From the NCBI GenBank assembly GCA_017399445.1, contig JAFQCM010000066.1, positions 1 to 34,198 of the forward strand: a stretch of 34,198 nt of DNA, in the 5' to 3' direction. Shown piece by piece: positions 1-7,427 of the stretch. The notes beneath the pieces are model-generated. The model was given only the letters and a program-made list of their open reading frames with translations. It did no database searches and was not told the DNA's origin. This stretch comes from Lachnospiraceae bacterium (lineage in GTDB: Bacteria; Bacillota; Clostridia; Lachnospirales; Lachnospiraceae). Every line of letters begins with the position of its first letter. Position 1 is the stretch's first letter. A program made the position numbers and the translations under genes.

Positions 1-1179
1 ATTATTCTAATAGACGAATATGATGTACCACTGGAAAACTCTTATTTTGAGGGATTTTATGATAAAATGATAAAATTCATCCGCTCCCTGTTTGAGTCAG
101 CCTTAAAGACCAATGACAGTCTGGAATTTGCCATAATTACCGGCTGCCTTCGAATTAGTAAGGAAAGCATTTTTACAGGCCTGAATAATTTAAACATTAA
201 TTCCATCCTGTCAGGAAGCTATGCGGAATATTTCGGTTTTACAGAAATCGAAGTAGAACAGATGTTAAAAGATTATGCATTGGAAGAAAAAATAGCAGAG
301 GCAAAAGAATGGTACGACGGATACTTATTTGGAAATATTGAAGTATATAATCCCTGGAGTGTAATTAACTATGTGTATACAGCCATTACCAACCAGAACC
401 CACTGCCAAAACCATACTGGTCCAACACATCTTCAAACAGCATAGTAAAAGACCTGGTAGAAGAAGCCGATGAGGCGGCAAGAGAAGAACTAGAAATACT
501 GATTCAGGGCGGAACTATTGAAAAACCTATTCATGAAAATATCACTTACGCCGATATACATGAGTCTCCTGATAACCTATGGAATTTCCTGTTCTTTACC
601 GGATATTTAAAGAAAATAAAAGAAGAATTAAGAGGAAATCAAATTTATGTGCAGCTTTCTATTCCAAACAGGGAAATAGAATACATTTATCAAAATACTA
701 TTCGTGAGTGGTTCCGCAAACAGTTGGAACATACCGACCTATCGACCTTGTACAAAGCAGTCTTAGAAGGTGACTGTGAAACCTTTGCCTTAGAAGTAAC
801 AAACCAACTTTTAGAATGCATCAGTTACAACGACTACAAAGAAGACTACTACCACGGTTTTCTCTGCGGATTGTTAAAAGGTTGCAAGGGCTACCGTGTC
901 ATCTCTAACCGGGAAAGCGGCACCGGACGATACGATATCGTTATGCGCTATCCATCCGCCCGGGGCCAGGCAATGATTATGGAAATAAAAGTAGCTGCCA
1001 CCTTTGATGAACTAGAAGCAGGTTGCGATAAAGCCCTAAAACAGATAGAAGAACAAAAATACGATACTGACCTTCGGAAAGATGGCTACCGCAACATCAC
1101 AAAATATGGCATCTGTTTTTACAAAAAGGAATGTATGGTAAAGAAAAAACAAATACGTGCTTACGTTTTTGGAAGGTAA
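1..1179 (+). CDS. AAA-ATPase-like / PD-(D/E)XK nuclease-fold protein, 5' end missing
   Basis: The reading frame is open from the first base of the window, so the gene starts upstream and the N-terminal Walker A part is not visible. The first codons read IILIDEYDVPLE, a Walker B strand with acidic residues, which fits the AAA-ATPase-like domain (PF09820 type). A YNPWSVINYV segment typical of that family follows. The last ~100 residues carry a PD-(D/E)XK-like core: GRYDI, then MEIKV, then a helix with ALKQIEEQ, the arrangement of the C-terminal nuclease-fold domain that accompanies this ATPase (PDDEXK_9/DUF1703 type). These proteins are common and often multicopy in gut anaerobes, and their biological role is not established. 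The ATG at 67 is an internal Met, not the start. The gene ends 45 bp before the next ORF and shows no sign of belonging to its pathway. Confidence 0.85.
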   Translation: MILIDEYDVPLENSYFEGFYDKMIKFIRSLFESALKTNDSLEFAIITGCLRISKESIFTGLNNLNINSILSGSYAEYFGFTEIEVEQMLKDYALEEKIAEAKEWYDGYLFGNIEVYNPWSVINYVYTAITNQNPLPKPYWSNTSSNSIVKDLVEEADEAAREELEILIQGGTIEKPIHENITYADIHESPDNLWNFLFFTGYLKKIKEELRGNQIYVQLSIPNREIEYIYQNTIREWFRKQLEHTDLSTLYKAVLEGDCETFALEVTNQLLECISYNDYKEDYYHGFLCGLLKGCKGYRVISNRESGTGRYDIVMRYPSARGQAMIMEIKVAATFDELEAGCDKALKQIEEQKYDTDLRKDGYRNITKYGICFYKKECMVKKKQIRAYVFGR

Positions 1180-1224
1180 TATACGATAGAAACAATTAAT
1201 TGATAGTGAGAAGGGGAAAATACA

Positions 1225-2415
1225 ATGTCACAAAATAAATCAATGCTCATCTGCCGTTATCAGAGCATATGCGAACCGGATGTAATAGACGGTTTTCAAA
1301 AAAACGGCTATCAGGTAACAGAATACAACGAAAAATTAGAAGATCCGGATTATGATGTAAAGTATCTGAAAAAATTATCCGAAGTAATTCTGGAAGGAAA
1401 TTTTGAGTTTGTTTTTTCCATAAACTTTTTTCCTATCATTTCCAGACTTTGCAATGTACTGAAAATCCCATATGTGTGCTGGCTGGTAGACAGCCCGGTA
1501 TTTCAGATGTATTCCGATGCAGTACAGGGGGAATACAACAGGATTTTCATATTTGACAGGGCATTATATGAGCAGTATTATCCAAAGAACCCTCAAGGAA
1601 TTTTTCACCTTCCTCTTGCTACTAACACAGACCATTGGGATCAGGTCTGCAACAATATGACTGGGGCAGACAAAGGGAGATATTCCGGAGATATTTCATT
1701 TATTGGTTCTTTATATACAGAAAAGTGTCCATATAACAAAATACAAATGATGTCAGATTATTTACGAGGATATTTAGAAGGAATCATGAATGCCCAGCTA
1801 AAAATATATGGTTACAATTTCCTTGCAGAAGTTCTTACACCTGAAATTATCCAAGAGTTTAAACAATCCGTCAGCTGGGAAACATCACCGGAAGATTATG
1901 TAATCGATGATGCTATATTCATTGCAGACGAATATTTAGGAGTAAAGGTTTCAGAGATGGAACGGATTCAGCTTTTAAACATATTAGCGAAATATTTTCA
2001 AGTACGGTTTTATACTCAAAGCGATGTATCCGTCCTTGAAAATGTAATTAATTGTGGCAGTGCGGAATCCCGATATGAAATGCCAAAAATTTTCCGATGC
2101 AGTAAAATCAATTTAAATCCTACTGCAAAAAGTATTAAAACAGGAATTTCCCAACGTATTTGGGATATTATGGGATGTGGCGGATTTTTGATTTCTAATT
2201 ATCAGGCAGAACTTCCAGAACACTTTGAATTGGGAAAAGATATAGAAACTTATGGAAGTTTAGAAGAGCTGGCAGACAAGTGTGCATACTATTTAGAACA
2301 TGAAGAAGAACGTCAGGCAATTGCAAGAAATGGATATGAAAAGGTGAAAAAGTATCATACATATGAAATAAGAATAAGAGAAATGTTAGATATCTTGGGA
2401 AAAAGCTTTGCATAA
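1225..2415 (+). CDS. CgeB-like glycosyltransferase (DUF3880 + glycosyltransferase-1-like C-terminus)
   Basis: The product is 396 aa with a GT-B-like layout. Residues ~1-135 resemble the DUF3880/CgeB N-terminal domain (PYVCWLVDSPVF, then FHLPLATNTDHWD). Residues ~150-240 are a family-specific middle part. Residues ~285-390 match the short Glycos_transf_1_2 domain (KINLNPTAKSIKTGISQRI, then DIMGCGGFLISNY). The C-terminal helix ARNGYEKVKKYHTYEIRIREML is also typical. CgeB-type proteins are predicted sugar transferases; in Clostridia many lie near flagellar or spore-surface loci, but the acceptor here cannot be read from the sequence. The ATG at 1225 has an AAGGGG ribosome site at a sensible distance. 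A small unknown gene follows after 78 bp and may be co-transcribed. No signal peptide or membrane segment is visible, so it is likely cytoplasmic. Confidence 0.8.
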   Translation: MSQNKSMLICRYQSICEPDVIDGFQKNGYQVTEYNEKLEDPDYDVKYLKKLSEVILEGNFEFVFSINFFPIISRLCNVLKIPYVCWLVDSPVFQMYSDAVQGEYNRIFIFDRALYEQYYPKNPQGIFHLPLATNTDHWDQVCNNMTGADKGRYSGDISFIGSLYTEKCPYNKIQMMSDYLRGYLEGIMNAQLKIYGYNFLAEVLTPEIIQEFKQSVSWETSPEDYVIDDAIFIADEYLGVKVSEMERIQLLNILAKYFQVRFYTQSDVSVLENVINCGSAESRYEMPKIFRCSKINLNPTAKSIKTGISQRIWDIMGCGGFLISNYQAELPEHFELGKDIETYGSLEELADKCAYYLEHEEERQAIARNGYEKVKKYHTYEIRIREMLDILGKSFA

Positions 2416-2493
2416 AAAGCTTGGGGTCAAAATACCGTATGAATCCAATATCATAATATGAAAAATAAGAATGCAAAAAGCAGGAGGAAGAAA

Positions 2494-2865
2494 ATGGAAC
2501 CAACACGAGAACAAGTTATAGAGGCAATCCAGGGGATTTGCAATTACGACACAAAATTAATTACAGCCTGTCAAGACATCATAGACGATTTGAAAGCAGA
2601 AAAATTATCCTTATTATCAAATGTGATGCAAAATATTATTCAGGGCATTAACTGGACGGTAGAAGTATTAAACAGAACCATAGATACTTTTAATGAAGGT
2701 ACAGAAAGACTAAACAAAGAAGAACTAAATTCAGCATTAGTCAGCTTTAGTACTGCATATGAAAGTGGTAACGGCGAAAAGGTGGCAGAAGCTATCCAGA
2801 ATGCAATTATTCCTTTTCTACATAAAGTATGTGAAGCAGGAAAAGAAGTTGCAAACCAATCATAA
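2494..2865 (+). CDS. hypothetical small helical protein (123 aa)
   Basis: I do not recognise this family. The ATG at 2494 is preferred over the in-frame ATG at 2458 because an AGGAGG ribosome site sits at ~2483-2488, directly before it. The 123-aa product begins MEPTREQVIEAIQGICNYD and appears almost entirely alpha-helical. It is acidic, with no membrane segment, no signal peptide and few cysteines, and it ends with a helix HKVCEAGKEVANQS. It follows the CgeB-like glycosyltransferase by 78 bp with no visible terminator, so the two probably share a transcript, which makes an accessory or chaperone-like role for the glycosyltransferase possible but unproven. The 3' end overlaps the -35 element of the aminotransferase promoter. 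Confidence 0.7.
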   Translation: MEPTREQVIEAIQGICNYDTKLITACQDIIDDLKAEKLSLLSNVMQNIIQGINWTVEVLNRTIDTFNEGTERLNKEELNSALVSFSTAYESGNGEKVAEAIQNAIIPFLHKVCEAGKEVANQS

Positions 2866-2877
2866 TTGAGGTATAAT
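2849..2877 (+). promoter_or_regulatory. SigA-type promoter of ilvE
   Basis: TTGCAA (2849-2854) is separated by exactly 17 bp from a perfect TATAAT (2872-2877). The -35 box lies inside the last codons of the preceding gene. Transcription would start near 2884 and give a leader of about 98 nt. Confidence 0.7.
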
Positions 2878-2950
2878 TATCCACATGAAGAATCTGCCGA
2901 AAATTTAGAATTTAAATAGGAGCGACAGAAATTTAAATACATATAGGTAG

Positions 2951-2967
2951 CGCTGCATAAGGCAGCG
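2951..2967 (+). promoter_or_regulatory. leader hairpin directly before the ilvE ribosome site
   Basis: CGCTGC (2951-2956) and GCAGCG (2962-2967) form a perfect 6-bp GC-rich stem with a 5-nt loop, ending 4 nt before the GGAGG at 2972-2976. There is no U-tract, so it is not a terminator. It may stabilise the mRNA or affect ribosome access. Confidence 0.45.
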
Positions 2968-2981
2968 GAATGGAGGAAGTT

Positions 2982-4007
2982 ATGGAAAAGAAGAATATTG
3001 ATTGGTCCAATCTTGGTTTCGGTTATATGAAAACGGACTTAAGATATGTTTCCAATTACAAAAACGGAACATGGGATGAAGGTACACTTACTGGTGAAGA
3101 TACTATCACAATCAGTGAATGTGCTGGTGTATTACAGTATGCACAGACTATTTTCGAAGGTTTGAAAGCCTATACAACAAAAGATGGTCACATTGTAACA
3201 TTCCGTCCTGACTTAAATGCAGCTCGTATGGCAGATTCAGCCAAAAGACTTGAAATGCCAGTGTTTCCAGAAGAACGCTTTGTTGAAGCAGTGGTAAAAA
3301 CGGTAGAAGCAAATGCAGCTTATGTTCCACCATTCGGCTCAGGAGCATCCCTTTATTTAAGACCATATATGTTTGGTTCTAGTCCGGTAATCGGAGTAAA
3401 ACCTGCCGAAGAATATCAGTTCAGAGTTTTTGCTACTCCAGTAGGTCCATACTTTAAGGGTGGAGCAAAACCAATCACTATTCGTGTTAGTGACTTTGAC
3501 AGAGCAGCACCAAATGGTACAGGGCACATTAAAGCAGGTCTTAACTATGCAATGAGCTTACACGCTATCGTATCTGCTCATGAAGAAGGCTTTGATGAAA
3601 ATATGTATTTAGATTCCAAAACAAGAACAAAAGTAGAAGAAACAGGTGGAGCAAACTTCCTTTTTGTAACAAAAGATAATAAAATTGTAACACCAAAATC
3701 TGATAGTATCTTACCTTCTATTACCCGTCGTTCTTTAATGCATGTTGCAAAAGAATACTTAGGGCTGGAAGTAGAGGAAAGAGAAGTATTCTTTGATGAA
3801 GTAAAAGACTTTGCAGAATGTGGACTTTGTGGTACTGCAGCAGTAATTTCACCAGTTGGTAAGATTTATGACCATGGTAAAGAAATTTGTTTCCCAAGTG
3901 GAATGGAACAAATGGGACCGATAACACAGAAATTACGTGAAACATTAACGGGAATCCAGATGGGTGAAATTGAAGCACCAGAAGGATGGATTAAGGTAAT
4001 TAAATAA
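2982..4007 (+). CDS. ilvE: branched-chain amino acid aminotransferase
   Basis: This is a PLP-dependent fold-type IV aminotransferase that interconverts Leu, Ile and Val with their 2-oxo acids, using glutamate/2-oxoglutarate. Evidence is the sequence around the Schiff-base lysine (GTGHIKAGLNYAMSL, Lys184 from the start used here), the FEGLKAY segment near residue 60, the LYLRPYMFGSSP segment, and CGTAAVISPVG near the C-terminus. The chosen start is ATG 2982, because GGAGG at 2972-2976 is 5 nt upstream; the in-frame ATG at 2970 overlaps that ribosome site. The length of 341 aa is normal for the eukaryote-like/Firmicutes BCAT group. The gene is monocistronic, with its own promoter and a strong terminator at 4049-4089. 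Codon choice (AAC, TTC, GGT, CGT) suggests high expression. No T-box is seen in the leader. Confidence 0.95.
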   Translation: MEKKNIDWSNLGFGYMKTDLRYVSNYKNGTWDEGTLTGEDTITISECAGVLQYAQTIFEGLKAYTTKDGHIVTFRPDLNAARMADSAKRLEMPVFPEERFVEAVVKTVEANAAYVPPFGSGASLYLRPYMFGSSPVIGVKPAEEYQFRVFATPVGPYFKGGAKPITIRVSDFDRAAPNGTGHIKAGLNYAMSLHAIVSAHEEGFDENMYLDSKTRTKVEETGGANFLFVTKDNKIVTPKSDSILPSITRRSLMHVAKEYLGLEVEEREVFFDEVKDFAECGLCGTAAVISPVGKIYDHGKEICFPSGMEQMGPITQKLRETLTGIQMGEIEAPEGWIKVIK

Positions 4008-4048
4008 TAAGAAGAATTCTTGCAGAAGGAATATCTATAATAAGATGT

Positions 4049-4089
4049 GAAAAAGCACTATAAATCACAAAGATTTATGGTGCTTTTTC
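4049..4089 (+). terminator. Rho-independent terminator after ilvE
   Basis: An 18-bp stem (4049-4066 pairing with 4072-4089, one G-T wobble) encloses a 5-nt ACAAA loop. The A-rich 5' arm and T-rich 3' arm mean it could also stop transcription from the opposite strand. Confidence 0.9.
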
Positions 4090-4100
4090 AGTATATTGGG

Positions 4101-4106
4101 TATAAT
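4101..4106 (+). promoter_or_regulatory. possible -10 box for the lipoprotein/acyltransferase operon
   Basis: A perfect TATAAT lies just after the ilvE terminator and 58 bp before the lipoprotein start. No good -35 hexamer is present at 16-18 bp, so this would be a weak or activator-dependent promoter. Confidence 0.35.
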
Positions 4107-4163
4107 AAATGTGAGATAAAAATCAGATAACAAATAGGTAGTAAAAGGAAAGGGGATTTAACA

Positions 4164-4742
4164 ATGAGAAATAAAATCAAATTTATATTTATCATATCAA
4201 TTATGATTTTTGCACTTTCAGGATGCAACAAAGAGGAGGCAAAAGATGAAACGACAGAAATGTTATCAATTACTTCTACAGCAGACCTTTTGAACAATGT
4301 TTGGGATACTTTTTCAGAAGATGAAAAATTTTCTGTCATGGGAGGTGATTATGAAAATTCAGTAGAGAATGGGGCTGGTATTTTTAATATAGAGGATACA
4401 GAGAATCTTACCTATATGCTTTATCTTCCGGTGGATAATGTAGCGATGATTGATGAAGCAGCGTCCTTGATTCATTCCATGAATGCTAATACTTTTACAG
4501 GGGCAGCGTTTCACCTTGTGGATCCAGAAGAAGCAGATAATTTTGTTGTAGCATTAAAAGAAAATATATTAAGTACTCAGTGGATGTGTGGTTTTCCGGA
4601 TAAAATGGTGATTTTTAAGGTAAATGGAGAGTATATAGTTTCAGTTTTTGGAAATGCAGAAATTATAGATAATTTTAAAACAAAGCTTATGGAAGTATAT
4701 GGAGAAAGTGCTGTTGTTGTAGCTGAAGAAAATATTGCATAA
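4164..4742 (+). CDS. lipoprotein of unknown function, first gene of an O-acyltransferase operon
   Basis: The 192-aa product has a lipoprotein signal peptide: basic MRNKIK, a hydrophobic stretch at residues 7-18, and the lipobox LSGC with the lipid-carrying Cys at residue 21. The mature part is acidic and contains a repeated alpha/beta-looking pattern (GIFNIEDTENLTYMLYLP, then MVIFKVNGEYIVSVFG). I do not recognise a named family; small lipoproteins of this kind, including DUF4358-type proteins, occur beside MBOAT/DHHW pairs in Lachnospiraceae. The gene is followed after 36 bp by the MBOAT gene with no terminator between, suggesting an extracellular partner in the same envelope-modification system. 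The ATG has an AAAGGAAAGGGG ribosome site. Confidence 0.75.
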   Translation: MRNKIKFIFIISIMIFALSGCNKEEAKDETTEMLSITSTADLLNNVWDTFSEDEKFSVMGGDYENSVENGAGIFNIEDTENLTYMLYLPVDNVAMIDEAASLIHSMNANTFTGAAFHLVDPEEADNFVVALKENILSTQWMCGFPDKMVIFKVNGEYIVSVFGNAEIIDNFKTKLMEVYGESAVVVAEENIA

Positions 4743-4778
4743 AATTAGTTAAAAGTGAAAACAGAATAGAGGTGGCGT

Positions 4779-6188
4779 ATGGTATTTGCAAGTATAACCT
4801 TTTTGTATTATTTTCTGCCTGGGGTACTGTTTTTGTATTTTCTTGTTCCCAAATACCTGAAAAATTTAGTGCTTCTATTAGCAAGTTTGTTTTTTTATGG
4901 CTGGGGAGAGCCTAAATATGTATTTTTCATGATAGCCTCAATCATGTCCGGGTACATTTCCGGACTCTTGATTGAGGTTTTTTACAATACAAATAAAAAG
5001 AAACAGGCAAGGTTAGTTTTATGGGGAGCAGTAGTAATTCAGCTGGGAGTTCTTGGGTATTTTAAGTATGTGGATTTTTTTGTTGAGAACTTTAATACAA
5101 TAACAGGACTTTCTTTGCCTTTGTTAAAGGTAGCACTTCCTATGGGGATTAGTTTTTACACTTTTCAAATTATAAGCTATATAGTGGATGTCTACCGAAG
5201 ACAGGTATCTCCACAAAGAAATTTCATTTCTTTGGCTATGTATATTGCAATGTTTCCTCAATTAGTTGCAGGACCAATTGTTCGTTATCAGGATATAGAA
5301 AGATATCTTGCAGAAAGAAACGGAAGCTGGCAGGGTGTTGCTCTTGGCATTCGACGTTTTATCTTTGGACTTTCTAAAAAAGTTCTAATTGCCAATACGC
5401 TAGGAGAACTGTGTGAGATTTTCAGGGGTTCTAACGATAAATCCGTTTTGTTTTTCTGGCTTTATGGAATTTCTTTTACCTTACAGATTTATTTTGATTT
5501 TTCTGGTTATAGCGAGATGGCAATAGGACTTGGGAAAATTTTAGGTTTTCAGTTTCCAGAAAACTTTAATTATCCTTATATTTCAAAAAGTGTAACAGAG
5601 TTTTGGAGACGGTGGCATATGTCGTTAGGGGCATGGTTTCGCGATTATGTCTATATTCCCCTTGGGGGCAATAGGGTGTCGAAAGGAAGATGGTTTCTTA
5701 ATATTCTGGTGGTATGGATGCTGACTGGTTTCTGGCATGGGGCAGCATGGAATTTTATCTTGTGGGGATTGCTTTTTTCGATACTTTTGATAATAGAAAA
5801 AATATGGCTTTTGAATGTTCTTAAAAAAAGCAAAGTGATTGCTCACATATATTTGATAAATGTAGTGGTAATTAGTTTTGTTATTTTTAATGCAACAGAT
5901 GTGAAAGAGGCTTTTGGTTATATTGGAGGAATGTTTGGAGTAGGAGAATTTCCATTAGTATCAAAAGAATTTGAATATTATTTAAAAAGCTATACTATAG
6001 TATTGATTATTGGCCTGGTGGGGGCAACGCCTCTTTCTAAGTGGCTAGCAGATAGTATAAGAAAAAGGGAAAATTTAAAGAAGGGAATGAATGTAATAGA
6101 ACCCTTCCTATTGGTTGCATTAATGATGGGGGTAACTGCATATTTAGTGGGTGGATCCTTTCATCCATTTCTTTATTTCAGGTTTTAG
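4779..6188 (+). CDS. MBOAT family O-acyltransferase (AlgI/DltB-like)
   Basis: The product is 469 aa and very hydrophobic, with about ten membrane segments, typical of AlgI-type membrane-bound O-acyltransferases that pass acyl (usually acetyl) groups across the membrane to extracytoplasmic glycans. Diagnostic segments are PMGISFYTFQIISYIVDVYR, FPQLVAGPIVRY, FWRRWHMSLGAWFRDYVYIP and TGFWHGAAWNFILWG; the likely catalytic histidine is His320 in the last of these. The C-terminus ends in FHPFLYFRF, a common AlgI-like end. The ATG at 4779 has GAGGTGG just upstream. The downstream DHHW-family gene starts 10 bp after the stop, so the two are almost certainly co-transcribed. The acceptor polymer (exopolysaccharide, teichoic acid or peptidoglycan) cannot be told from the sequence. 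Confidence 0.93.
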   Translation: MVFASITFLYYFLPGVLFLYFLVPKYLKNLVLLLASLFFYGWGEPKYVFFMIASIMSGYISGLLIEVFYNTNKKKQARLVLWGAVVIQLGVLGYFKYVDFFVENFNTITGLSLPLLKVALPMGISFYTFQIISYIVDVYRRQVSPQRNFISLAMYIAMFPQLVAGPIVRYQDIERYLAERNGSWQGVALGIRRFIFGLSKKVLIANTLGELCEIFRGSNDKSVLFFWLYGISFTLQIYFDFSGYSEMAIGLGKILGFQFPENFNYPYISKSVTEFWRRWHMSLGAWFRDYVYIPLGGNRVSKGRWFLNILVVWMLTGFWHGAAWNFILWGLLFSILLIIEKIWLLNVLKKSKVIAHIYLINVVVISFVIFNATDVKEAFGYIGGMFGVGEFPLVSKEFEYYLKSYTIVLIIGLVGATPLSKWLADSIRKRENLKKGMNVIEPFLLVALMMGVTAYLVGGSFHPFLYFRF

Positions 6189-6198
6189 GAGAGATGTT

Positions 6199-7299
6199 AT
6201 GACTGAAAAAACAAAAAATATAGTGGTGACCTGTGTAATGGCAGTTTTTTTATTTGGACTTTCTATGGGGGCATGGGGAAAGGAAGTGGATGATTTTTCA
6301 GACAGCGAAAGACGTAAGCTGAATTTATTTCCGGAAGTTTCCAAGGAAAAAGTTATTTCAGGGGAATTTATGACAGAGTTTGAGGATTATACCCTGGATC
6401 AGTTCCCTTTTCGGAATAGTTTTCGAAAACTTAATTCAAATTTATCATTTTCGCTATTTGGACATAAGGACTATCATGATATTTATGTAGTAGATGGTTA
6501 TATAAGTAAAATGGAATATCCTATGAAAGAAGAATCTCTTCACAGGGCAGCAGAGAGATTTGGATATATTTATGAGAAATATATGAAGGATACAAACACA
6601 AAGGCTTATTTTTCCATAATTCCCGATAAAAATTACTTTCTGGCAGAGAAAAACGGATATCTTTCCATGGATTATGAGGAACTTTTTCAAGTGATGAAAG
6701 AAAAAACAAAATTTATGGAATATATTGATATTACAAAATTGCTTACTATAGAGGACTACTATAAAACAGATACTCATTGGAGGCAGGAAAAACTTATAGA
6801 TGTAGCAGGAGAAATTGGAAGAAAAATGGGAGTGAAAATAAATGGTGAATATGAAGTAAAAACATTGGAACAGCCTTTTTATGGCGTGTATTATGGGCAG
6901 TTAGCGCTTTCTCTTCCAGCAGAGAAAATAAACTATTTAACCAATAAAACACTGGAAAAATGCAAAGTATATGACTTTGAAAATGAGAGAAATATTGCTA
7001 TCTATAATATGGAAAAGGCTTATGGAAAAGATTCCTATGAAATGTTTTTGTCGGGCTCATTAGCGTTGGTTACAATAGAAAATCCCTATGTTTCTGGTAA
7101 TAAAGAATTGATTTTATTTAGGGATTCTTTTGGCAGTAGTATTGCCCCGCTTTTTATAGAAGGATACAAAAAGATTACTCTTATAGATATTCGTTATCTT
7201 TCTCCGGAACATTTGGAGAGATATGTGAAATTTGAGCATCAGGATGTACTGTTTCTGTACAGTACTTTAGTGCTGAATCATGGAGAAACCATGAAGTGA
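6199..7299 (+). CDS. DHHW family / AlgX-like SGNH-fold protein, partner of the MBOAT
   Basis: The 366-aa product has an N-terminal membrane anchor (VVTCVMAVFLFGLSMGAW) and an extracytoplasmic SGNH-hydrolase-like domain of the AlgX/AlgJ type. The signature DTHW is at residues 191-194 and a Ser-containing block RDSFGSS is at 308-314, giving the His, Asp and Ser expected of this family. In alginate and related systems, AlgJ/AlgX proteins take the acyl group from AlgI and place it on the polymer, so this is the likely acyl transferase to the extracellular glycan. The start at 6199 is chosen because AGGAGAG (6188-6193) lies 5 nt upstream; a longer in-frame ORF from 6151 would overlap the MBOAT gene by 38 bp and lacks a ribosome site. 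Confidence 0.9.
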   Translation: MTEKTKNIVVTCVMAVFLFGLSMGAWGKEVDDFSDSERRKLNLFPEVSKEKVISGEFMTEFEDYTLDQFPFRNSFRKLNSNLSFSLFGHKDYHDIYVVDGYISKMEYPMKEESLHRAAERFGYIYEKYMKDTNTKAYFSIIPDKNYFLAEKNGYLSMDYEELFQVMKEKTKFMEYIDITKLLTIEDYYKTDTHWRQEKLIDVAGEIGRKMGVKINGEYEVKTLEQPFYGVYYGQLALSLPAEKINYLTNKTLEKCKVYDFENERNIAIYNMEKAYGKDSYEMFLSGSLALVTIENPYVSGNKELILFRDSFGSSIAPLFIEGYKKITLIDIRYLSPEHLERYVKFEHQDVLFLYSTLVLNHGETMK

Positions 7300-7337
7300 T
7301 AAAAATGTACAAAAATCAAAGAGAAACACAAAAATAA

Positions 7338-7366
7338 TTGTAAAAATTATCTAAAAGTGATAGAAT
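7338..7366 (+). promoter_or_regulatory. SigA-type promoter for the 780-aa protein
   Basis: TTGTAA (7338-7343), a 17-bp spacer and TAGAAT (7361-7366) lie 62 bp before the ATG at 7428. This separates the large gene from the acyltransferase operon. Confidence 0.65.
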
Positions 7367-7427
7367 AGTAATAGAGCGTGTATTGGTAAAAAAGAAAGCG
7401 TATAATAATAAAAGGAGTGGGTTTTTC

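Noticed and set aside
1161..1189. SigD-type promoter before the CgeB-like gene
   Set aside because: TACGATAG resembles a SigD -10 box but there is no TAAA at 15-16 bp upstream.
2866..2981. T-box riboswitch before ilvE
   Set aside because: The leader is only ~98 nt and lacks the AGGGTGGNACCGCG motif and a terminator stem.
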